From Flammeovirga pacifica (GTDB lineage Bacteria > Bacteroidota > Bacteroidia > Cytophagales > Flammeovirgaceae), in contig NZ_JRYR02000001.1 in the NCBI RefSeq assembly GCF_000807855.2, positions 124,001 through 188,000 of the forward strand: a stretch of DNA of 64,000 nucleotides, read 5' to 3'. The position numbers were made by a program, and so were the translations under genes. A model generated the notes under the pieces. The model did not search any database. It was not told where the DNA came from and worked only from the letters and a program-made list of their open reading frames with translations. This document shows positions 54,494-61,842 of the stretch, one piece after another (position 1 is the first letter of the stretch; every line of letters starts with the position of its first letter).

Positions 54494-55903
54494 ATGAAAA
54501 TTGAACAAATTTACACTGGTTGTTTGGCTCAAGGTGCCTATTATATTGAGTCAGAAGGCGAAGCTGTCATTATTGACCCACTAAGAGAAACCAAACCATA
54601 CTTGGACAAGGCTGATAAAGAAAATGCCACTATCAAATATATTTTTGAAACACATTTCCATGCTGATTTTGTATCCGGACATGTGTCTTTAGCGGAAGCA
54701 ACGGGAGCAAAAATTGTATTTGGACCTACTGCAAAAACGTCGTATGCAGCACATATTGCAAAAGATGAAGAGGTATTTACTGTTGGTAAAATTACGATTA
54801 CAGTTTTACATACTCCTGGACATACACAAGAATCATCTACCTTTTTATTAAAGGATGAAAACGGGAAAGATGTAGCTATATTCTCAGGTGATACTTTATT
54901 TATTGGAGATGTAGGTAGACCTGATTTAGCGGTGAAATCTGATTTAACCAGAGAAGACCTTGCAGGTTTGTTATTTGACTCGTTGAGAAACAAAATTATG
55001 CCTTTAGCTGATGAGGTAATTGTTTACCCTGCACATGGTGCTGGTTCTGCTTGTGGTAAGAATATGAGTAAAGAGACATTCGATACTTTAGGCAATCAAA
55101 AAGCAAGTAATTATGCATTGAGAGCTGATATGACAAAAGAGGAGTTTATTAGTGAAGTAACAAAAGGTTTGAGTACACCTCCTCAGTATTTTCCTAAGAA
55201 CGTTCAAATGAACAAAGAAGGATATACTCATATCGATCAAATTTTAGCGAACGGTAATACACCATTAAATCCTCAATTATTTGAAGAGGTAGTTAATGCT
55301 GAAGGTGCTTTAATGTTGGATACTCGTTCTCCTCAAACGTTTAAAGATGCTTTTATTCCTAACTCTATTAATATTGGTGTAAAAGGTGGATTTGCTCCTT
55401 GGGTAGGTGCTTTAATTGTTGATTTAAAACAACCTATTGTAATTATTGCAGATGAAGGTTCTGAAGAAGAAGTGATTACTCGTCTTTCTAGAGTGGGTTA
55501 TGATAATACTTTAGGTTTCCTAGAAGGAGGAATTGAGGCTTGGAAAGAAGCTGGTAAAGAAATTGATCAAATTGAATCTATTTCTGCAGAAGAATTAAAA
55601 AACAGATTATCAGGTGATATTGAGGTGATAGATGCTCGTAAACTTTCAGAATATGTTTCTGAGCATATCAATAGCGATAAAGTGATCAATAAAGCCCTTG
55701 ATGTAATTAATACTGAATGGAATGATTTAGATAAAAATGCCACTTATCACATTCATTGTGCAGGAGGGTATCGTTCTATGATCGCATCATCCATCTTAAA
55801 GTCTAGAGGCTTTGAAAATATCATTGATGTAAAAGGAGGTTTTAAAGCTATTAAAGAAGCAGATATTGAAGTGACCGCTTTTGTTTGTCCTTCTACTTTG
55901 TAG
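54494..55903 (+). CDS. Persulfide dioxygenase-like metallo-beta-lactamase fold protein with two rhodanese domains
   Basis: A 469-residue cytoplasmic protein. The N-terminal metallo-beta-lactamase domain has THFHADF at residues 53-59 (H54, H56, D58), HTPGHTQES and FSGDTLFIGDVGRPDL, the ETHE1/persulfide dioxygenase type. Two rhodanese domains follow at about 255-360 and 375-469. The first has no cysteine at the active-site loop (IIADEGSEEE); the second has C422 in IHCAGGYRS. It would oxidise persulfides to sulfite and move sulfane sulfur. It follows the SulP gene closely. Confidence 0.92.
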   Translation: MKIEQIYTGCLAQGAYYIESEGEAVIIDPLRETKPYLDKADKENATIKYIFETHFHADFVSGHVSLAEATGAKIVFGPTAKTSYAAHIAKDEEVFTVGKITITVLHTPGHTQESSTFLLKDENGKDVAIFSGDTLFIGDVGRPDLAVKSDLTREDLAGLLFDSLRNKIMPLADEVIVYPAHGAGSACGKNMSKETFDTLGNQKASNYALRADMTKEEFISEVTKGLSTPPQYFPKNVQMNKEGYTHIDQILANGNTPLNPQLFEEVVNAEGALMLDTRSPQTFKDAFIPNSINIGVKGGFAPWVGALIVDLKQPIVIIADEGSEEEVITRLSRVGYDNTLGFLEGGIEAWKEAGKEIDQIESISAEELKNRLSGDIEVIDARKLSEYVSEHINSDKVINKALDVINTEWNDLDKNATYHIHCAGGYRSMIASSILKSRGFENIIDVKGGFKAIKEADIEVTAFVCPSTL

Positions 55904-55929
55904 TATGTAGTAGATGTCTTTTAATCAAT

Positions 55930-55972
55930 AAAATAATCCCAGTTCCTAAATCAGAAACTGGGATTATTTTTA
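55930..55972. terminator. Bidirectional terminator between converging genes
   Basis: AAAATAATCCCAGTTCCT pairs with AACTGGGATTATTTT around CTAAATCAGA. T-tracts lie on both strands. It serves the rhodanese gene and the barrel protein gene. Confidence 0.87.
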
Positions 55973-55983
55973 ATAAAAGTGTA

Positions 55984-56721
55984 TTACCAAATTCTATACG
56001 TCATACCTATTTTACCATAAAGGTTGAATAGATTAGGATCAACAACTTCATATCCATTAGGGAATATACCATTAAAACCCCAAGCTATTTGAGCATCAAA
56101 AGTGAATTTATTCACCTCCTTTTGAATACCAAATTGAGCACCCCAATCGAAGTTAACTAAATCGTCACTGTAATCGTAAGGAGTATCTTTGCCAATAGTA
56201 TTTTCATTTCCTGCAATGTCTTCTATAGTTCCCCCAGAATAAAGAGTCCCATCAAAAGAACCATTAACCATAACAGCTAAATATAAACCAGCTAAAACAT
56301 TCCAACCATTGTCTTTTTTTCCAAGGTTGGTTTTGAATTGAACAGGAATTTCAATGTAATTTAAAGAAATGTTTGTTTGTACATCGCCTGTTACATACCC
56401 TAAATAATTATCACTGATTTTAAAGAATTGATTCTTTACAGTTGCTTCTGTTGAATTTCCTTTATGTGTATATAAAAGTTCTAGATGTAAATAATTTCTA
56501 TCTCCTTTGATGGGAATGTTGACATAACCACCGATAGAAGGGTTGAAAGTAGTAGAAAAAGAGAACCTTTCAGGCATATTTTGGAAATACATAGGTACTG
56601 AAGCACCAATATTGAAGCTAGCTCTCGCTCCCCATTCTTTTTTTGGTTTCTCTTGTCCAAAAGCAGAGAAAGATAAAAGGGCAGTAAAAAGGATTACTAC
56701 CCAATAATTTTTATAATTCAT
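55984..56721 (-). CDS. Outer-membrane beta-barrel protein (PorT/OMP_b-brl_2-like)
   Basis: A 245-residue outer-membrane protein with a signal peptide (MNYKNYWVVILFTALLSFSA to FGQ) and strand-forming segments such as YLHLELLYTHKGNSTEA, LNYIEIPVQFKTNLGKKDNG and FDWGAQFGIQKEVNKFTFDA, ending LYGKIGMTYRIW, an aromatic C-terminal residue. The LNYIEIP and GAQFGI pattern is typical of small Bacteroidota barrels. It is 7 bp downstream of a lipoprotein gene and probably cotranscribed with it. Function is unknown. Confidence 0.82.
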   Translation of the reverse strand: MNYKNYWVVILFTALLSFSAFGQEKPKKEWGARASFNIGASVPMYFQNMPERFSFSTTFNPSIGGYVNIPIKGDRNYLHLELLYTHKGNSTEATVKNQFFKISDNYLGYVTGDVQTNISLNYIEIPVQFKTNLGKKDNGWNVLAGLYLAVMVNGSFDGTLYSGGTIEDIAGNENTIGKDTPYDYSDDLVNFDWGAQFGIQKEVNKFTFDAQIAWGFNGIFPNGYEVVDPNLFNLYGKIGMTYRIW

Positions 56722-56728
56722 AAATAGA

Positions 56729-57517
56729 TTAATATTCTATAGAAATATTATCGACGAATAAGGTACTTCCGTTAGCACCTCTAAAGAAGTCTCCGGCACT
56801 AGATGATGCAAATACAATGATGACATGTGTAGGTGTAGTTTCGGCAGCAGCCCAACCTGTTTCTTCCTCACGTAGCTTAAATCCAACTTCAGGATTAGCA
56901 ATTTCACCATAAGTAACATCTAGCTTACGTGATGTCCAATCAGATACTGTTTCACTGCTTTGCATTGCCGCAGTACCAACTCTTAAGATCTGATCACCTT
57001 CTCTTTTTTGTAAATACATATATACTAAACATGAATCTACAGCATCTTCGATTACAGTACCTACAGCACCTGTATATTGTTTGTAAACATCGCCAGGTGT
57101 ATACTTATAATTAAAAGACATAGAAGTTGGTCTTTTAGTATAAGGAACTCCTAATTGGGCACTTTTAGCTGGATCACTTAAGTTTAAATCAAACTGTCCA
57201 GTATAAATTGTAGCAGATGCCAAACCAGTAATTGCGATTTCTTTAGTTTCTAATTTAGCAGCACTACCACTCACAACATCTTCCATTTCTTCATAAGCAT
57301 TGACAACACCTAGAAATGTAGTTCCAGGATTTGAAGTTTCCCAACCCTCAGGGTTACCATATTCACCTTGAGAATAATCATTGTATTCCCATTCGTCTAA
57401 TGATAGATTTTCTTCAAATTCTGAAGATACTTCTACTACCGGATCATCATTATCGTCTGAACAAGCAAAAAATATACTGATGATACCTAATAATAAGAGT
57501 TTGTTGATCAATTTCAT
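56729..57517 (-). CDS. Lipoprotein with PCMD-like (carbohydrate metabolism) domain
   Basis: A 262-residue lipoprotein. The lipobox is ISIFFACSDD, followed by an acidic linker. The rest resembles the PCMD domain of Bacteroidota surface proteins, with QLGVPYTKRPTSMSFNYKYT and TLFVDNISIEY near the end; the fold is a carbohydrate-binding-like beta-sandwich. Partner and ligand are unknown; it is an operon partner of the barrel protein downstream. No sorting signal is needed because it is lipidated. Confidence 0.8.
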   Translation of the reverse strand: MKLINKLLLLGIISIFFACSDDNDDPVVEVSSEFEENLSLDEWEYNDYSQGEYGNPEGWETSNPGTTFLGVVNAYEEMEDVVSGSAAKLETKEIAITGLASATIYTGQFDLNLSDPAKSAQLGVPYTKRPTSMSFNYKYTPGDVYKQYTGAVGTVIEDAVDSCLVYMYLQKREGDQILRVGTAAMQSSETVSDWTSRKLDVTYGEIANPEVGFKLREEETGWAAAETTPTHVIIVFASSSAGDFFRGANGSTLFVDNISIEY

Positions 57518-57756
57518 TATTAATAAATTAAGATTGAAGATTTTTTATTTGTACTGGTGTAAATTTTTAAAGAGCACAATAACACCAGACTTTGTATTTC
57601 GAAATAAATATAAAACTATTCAAAGTTTATCCAAAGTAAAGGATACATTTATCCTTTGATGTGAAGTCTTTTAAAAAACGGCTGTAATTTATTAAAAAAG
57701 TCAGTCGATACATTTTTTCTTAATAAATAAAGGACATTCCTAATGGAAGATAACTC

Positions 57757-58917
57757 TTATAAATTAGATTTTATTCTTTGTATAGCTTCCTCTAACAAAC
57801 TTCTAGAACAAGCTGTGTTTAACCTCATAAAGCCTTTACCTGCATCGCCAAACATTGTTCCATCTTGTACACCGACTTTCATCTTTTTATAAAAGAGATT
57901 TTTTATCTCTTCTTGAGAATTTCCAAGAGCATTACAATCAAGCCATATTAGGTAGGTAGCTTGAGGTTTCATCACCTTAATAGGAGTGTCACTTAATGCC
58001 TGTGTTACATAGTTAATATTTTCCTCAAGATGTACTAAGAGTGCTTGATACCAACTTTCTCCTTTTGTGTAAGCAGACTTCATTGATTCCGTAGCCATTA
58101 ATCCACCAAAATCTAAATGCATATGTTTTACACGTTGGATGTATTTTTCTTTTAAATCATTATTTTTAAATAGGAGGTAGGCACAATTTAAACCAGCCAA
58201 ATTAAACGTCTTAGAAGGAGCCATACAGGTCACCACTCTTTTCTCTGCGATTTTAGAAAGAGAAGCAAATGGGATATGTTTATTCCCGAAAAACATTAAG
58301 TCGGCATGAATCTCATCAGAGATGATATTACAATCATATTGATCACATAATGATAGTATTTTTTCTAATTCCTCTTTGTTCCAAACTCTTCCTGAAGGGT
58401 TCTGAGGGTGACAAAACAAAATTAATTTTAGCCCATTAATTAATTCTTTTTCGAATTGATCAAAGTTGATAAAATAATGATTGTTTTTGTTGATGAGTGG
58501 AATATCTACGAGGGTTCTATCATTCCCTATAATATTATCTTTAAAAGGAGGATAAACTGGAGAAAATATTCCTACTTTTTCTTTGGGTTTAGTAAGTGAT
58601 TCTACAAGCAAACCTAGTGCAGGAACAATACCAGGTACAAATACAAAATCCTTTCTATGCACTTTCCATTGATGTCTTTTGTCAATCCAATCAATTGCTG
58701 ATTGCCAAAAAGAATTGTCTTGTAATGTGTATCCATAAATAGGATGTTGGATACGTTCTGTTAAAGCTTCTACAATTTCAGGTGCGGTTGGTAAGTCCAT
58801 ATCGGCCACCCATAGTGGAAGAATATCGTCGGTTCCGAAAAGTACCTTTCTCAGGTCATATTTTACCGTTGAGGTGTCAGAACGATCAATTTTTTGGTTG
58901 AAGTAATCGTGGTTCAT
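57757..58917 (-). CDS. PatB/MalY-type cystathionine beta-lyase (C-S lyase)
   Basis: A 386-residue PLP enzyme that cleaves C-S bonds of cystathionine-like substrates. The catalytic lysine is K236 in APSKTFNLAGL. Other marks are NHDYFNQKIDRSDTSTVKYD at the start, WVADMDLPTAPEIVEALTER, FCHPQNPSGRVWNKEEL and SDEIHADLMFFGNKHIPFAS. This N-terminus and the WVADMDF-type motif separate it from aspartate aminotransferases. It is monocistronic. Confidence 0.94.
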   Translation of the reverse strand: MNHDYFNQKIDRSDTSTVKYDLRKVLFGTDDILPLWVADMDLPTAPEIVEALTERIQHPIYGYTLQDNSFWQSAIDWIDKRHQWKVHRKDFVFVPGIVPALGLLVESLTKPKEKVGIFSPVYPPFKDNIIGNDRTLVDIPLINKNNHYFINFDQFEKELINGLKLILFCHPQNPSGRVWNKEELEKILSLCDQYDCNIISDEIHADLMFFGNKHIPFASLSKIAEKRVVTCMAPSKTFNLAGLNCAYLLFKNNDLKEKYIQRVKHMHLDFGGLMATESMKSAYTKGESWYQALLVHLEENINYVTQALSDTPIKVMKPQATYLIWLDCNALGNSQEEIKNLFYKKMKVGVQDGTMFGDAGKGFMRLNTACSRSLLEEAIQRIKSNL

Positions 58918-58947
58918 TTTTTTTTAGTTATGGATTTTCAATATAAA

Positions 58948-58984
58948 AAATAGGGTTGGTTCATACTATGAACCAACCCTATTT
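58948..58984 (-). terminator. Terminator downstream of surface lipoprotein gene
   Basis: AAATAGGGTTGGTTCAT pairs with ATGAACCAACCCTATTT. On the minus strand a T-run follows, so it ends the gene at 59012-61489. Confidence 0.85.
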
Positions 58985-59011
58985 GTTTATGATTTATTGA
59001 AATTACTACTA

Positions 59012-61489
59012 TTAATCACAATCATAGAGCTTGCCAATTGAACCTCTATTTGAGGATTGTTCTTCTCCATTCAAATATGATTTGATATTGAAGTTAGAAT
59101 ACAGACCATCAAAAGGTGATGGTACAAGCATCCAAGTATGAGCAGGAACTTCTATGGTAGAGGCAACAACACCGTTATTACCTATGATTTCAAAAGTCAA
59201 TGCATTCTCAGTAGGGTTTTTAAGTTGGAATACATTGTAAGAATCTAAGCTACTTGCAGCAGGTTTTCCAGATTCTAAAGAACTCCAATAGTATTTAATT
59301 GAATTTTTGTCTTCTTGATAACCTGGTATTAACCCACAAGCTACATCTTGTTTGATATCATCTAGGGTCATAGAACAATAATCTATACCTTCTAGATTTT
59401 TATCAGATGTTAATGGGAAAACATTTCCTCTTACCCAACCTTCACTAGATCTTTCACAAATAGTATGGAATGAGAATGAAATAGTTTGTAAGCAGTCATC
59501 ACCTGAATAGTTGAAAGCATCTAAACTAACTCTGAGTTCTTTGCTAGTTAAATTATTCAATTCATCATACCAGATTGTAGTTCCAATTTGATCTCTATTT
59601 CCATCAAATTGACGACCATTTTTTACCCAAATTTGAATTCCTCCAGAAGACGAGATATTTAAGTCATTAACATCAAAATCCCATGCAAATACAATTTCAT
59701 TTGTATTTGCATCATAAGAAGTTGTGAATGATTCGCTCGATAATGTCTCTCCACAAGTCACGAAATCATCTTCATATACAGAAACAAAGTTTATATCATA
59801 ACCATCCGGAGTATTTGAGTTTGTATCTTGGATCTTAATCCATTGAATGGTTTTTCCTTCTAAATCGCTTAGATTAAATTCATTATTAGCGATAGACGCC
59901 AATCCAACTTCTGTCCACGAACCCTCTAGAATACCATCATTTAGGTATCTATCCGTATTTCCTTCTAATACAGAAACAGTAGCTTTTTCTGGGTAAGCCT
60001 TATAAGCATCATCTATATTATCGTATTCTTGTGCTTTATTCCAAGACGTTTCCACAAGTTGAAGAGTAGTTTTAGAAGTTACTAAAACTGGCTGTGGTAG
60101 TTTCATTAAAGCATAACCATCATTTCCTCCAAGAGAGACAAACTTATTACCGTTTTTGTTGTAATCAGCTATATCAGCATTTGCTGAGTTTCTTCTTGAC
60201 TCTCTAGAAACATTATGGTTGTCTTCTGATAAATCAAGCACATCGTATTTATCAGCTCCCATTCCTGGACGGTAGAGTTTAATTTCTGCATATTGATGGT
60301 TTTCAAAGTCCCCTCTATACCATTCTGAGAAATAAGCACCATCAATTTCTTTATTTGAAAGTTGATTGTCATTTTCTGTATTTACATCGAATGCTTGGGT
60401 AGAGGCCATATCACCCCAATTATGTTTTAATAAGCTGCCGTCAGGAAGAATCATATCGGGTGAGGCAAGTAACTCACCTGTCAAAGTCCAAAGATTTAAA
60501 TTAGTTTGCTTGTGATGAGAAGTGAAAACCATGTTGTCACCGGTTAATGCAGCACCTGTAACTCTTTCGTAATCTCTTTTATGGAAGCCAAATACTTTTC
60601 CAGCACTAAAACTAACAGAAGGGTTTGTGCCCCACGTCCATTGTAAGTCAAGGGCAACAGCCATATTTCCTTTCCATTGAGTAAAAGAAATTAAACGTTG
60701 TTGTTCAAAACCATCAGTTTCAGAACTATTTTGAGTAAACAAGATGTCTCCACCTCTAAATTTAACTTTCTTCGGATTAAAAGGAGTCGCATCATCAAAA
60801 TAATCTTCTCCATCATCAGTGGTTTCAACATAGTTGTCACCAGAGAATTTGAACTTCACAGCATGAACCCAAGTTTGTCCCTCATATGATGTTCCTTTTA
60901 AAGTAGGATCTGTATCCTCCCAAATGTTCCATCCTCCGTTAACTTTTGATGGATCCTTTGGACCTCCAGGTCCGTTATCTGCCACTACTTTATAAAATCC
61001 AGCTTTTCCAGCCAAGAATAAATATCCTTTTTGGTCAACATCAACTTGAGTGATTGCTCCAGAAAATTTATTTTCTGAGTGCGTACTTATATCTATTCCT
61101 TCAGAGTCAAAATGGAATAAATTCAGTTCTCGGATAGCATTTCCATTTTCTAGATCCACTAAGAAAATCTTACCAAGTTTAGAGATTACTACTGTGATAT
61201 ATCTATTGTCAGGAGACACACACATATGTCCACCAGCAGGAAGATCATCTGTAACCAAAGTAAGATTTGCATCTCCCATTAATCCTTGGAAGTCATAATC
61301 AACTTGGTATATAGTTGATTTACCATTAGCAGAGTTGAGGAAAAATACCTTTTGGTTAAATGGCATTCTTAAATTGGCAGGTTCATCACCTTGTTCGGAG
61401 TTTTGAACAGGTTCTTGCAGTTTATGTTGACAAGAAAATCCAATCAGTAACAACAGGGTCAAAAGACCATTTTTTAAAATAGTTTTCAT
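59012..61489 (-). CDS. Large cell-surface lipoprotein, tandem paralogue 1
   Basis: An 825-residue lipoprotein (lipobox LLIGFSC, mature Cys near residue 20). Residues about 45-420 form a propeller-like repeat region (for example HMCVSPDNRYITVVISKLGK, GYLFLAGKAGFYKVVADNG, GGDILFTQNSSETDGFEQQR). The later part has a discoidin-like stretch IQWIKIQDTNSNTPDG and YDINFVSVYEDD. No family or enzymatic motif was recognised. It is 30-40% similar by eye to the partial gene upstream at 61843, with matching blocks such as FTQNS, RLISFTQW, GAALxGDNMVFTSHH, NWGDMASTQ and SANADIAD. Role is unknown. Confidence 0.78.
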   Translation of the reverse strand: MKTILKNGLLTLLLLIGFSCQHKLQEPVQNSEQGDEPANLRMPFNQKVFFLNSANGKSTIYQVDYDFQGLMGDANLTLVTDDLPAGGHMCVSPDNRYITVVISKLGKIFLVDLENGNAIRELNLFHFDSEGIDISTHSENKFSGAITQVDVDQKGYLFLAGKAGFYKVVADNGPGGPKDPSKVNGGWNIWEDTDPTLKGTSYEGQTWVHAVKFKFSGDNYVETTDDGEDYFDDATPFNPKKVKFRGGDILFTQNSSETDGFEQQRLISFTQWKGNMAVALDLQWTWGTNPSVSFSAGKVFGFHKRDYERVTGAALTGDNMVFTSHHKQTNLNLWTLTGELLASPDMILPDGSLLKHNWGDMASTQAFDVNTENDNQLSNKEIDGAYFSEWYRGDFENHQYAEIKLYRPGMGADKYDVLDLSEDNHNVSRESRRNSANADIADYNKNGNKFVSLGGNDGYALMKLPQPVLVTSKTTLQLVETSWNKAQEYDNIDDAYKAYPEKATVSVLEGNTDRYLNDGILEGSWTEVGLASIANNEFNLSDLEGKTIQWIKIQDTNSNTPDGYDINFVSVYEDDFVTCGETLSSESFTTSYDANTNEIVFAWDFDVNDLNISSSGGIQIWVKNGRQFDGNRDQIGTTIWYDELNNLTSKELRVSLDAFNYSGDDCLQTISFSFHTICERSSEGWVRGNVFPLTSDKNLEGIDYCSMTLDDIKQDVACGLIPGYQEDKNSIKYYWSSLESGKPAASSLDSYNVFQLKNPTENALTFEIIGNNGVVASTIEVPAHTWMLVPSPFDGLYSNFNIKSYLNGEEQSSNRGSIGKLYDCD

Positions 61490-61842
61490 AGTTAAATAGA
61501 AGGTAAAGTTTTAAAAAGAGATTAAAATAGTTGAAGATGAAATGATAAAAAGCTGTTGGATTATTCATTAACAATAGCATGTTTTTATCATGGGAATCTA
61601 TAATCTAATAATAAAGATCTTATATAGATTTAGGGTAAATTTTTGTATATCTTATTTAGATAAATTAGTTGTTTTGGGTATTAAATAAGTAAAGAAATTT
61701 ATTTAAATCGAAATTACTTATTAGATGCTGAATTAACAATCTTTAAAGATATTAAATAGCGTAAAAGACTAATAAATACCTAATAATGGTTACAAAAAAG
61801 CCTACTCAAAAATACGAGTAGGCTTCTTCTATTTTACATAGA
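61490..61842. other. Intergenic region between the tandem surface proteins
   Basis: A 353-bp AT-rich gap on the minus-strand side. It includes a terminator for the upstream gene near 61795-61829 and must include the promoter of the 59012-61489 gene. Nothing else is recognised. Confidence 0.6.
61795..61829 (-). terminator. Terminator of partial surface-protein gene
   Basis: AAGCCTACTC pairs with GAGTAGGCTT around a loop of AAAAATAC. On the minus strand it is followed by TTTTTT, so it ends the gene at 61843. Confidence 0.85.

Noticed and set aside
57381-57659. 92-residue plus-strand frame over the lipoprotein signal region
   Set aside because: It is antisense to the clear signal peptide and lipobox of the PCMD-like lipoprotein and has no features of its own.
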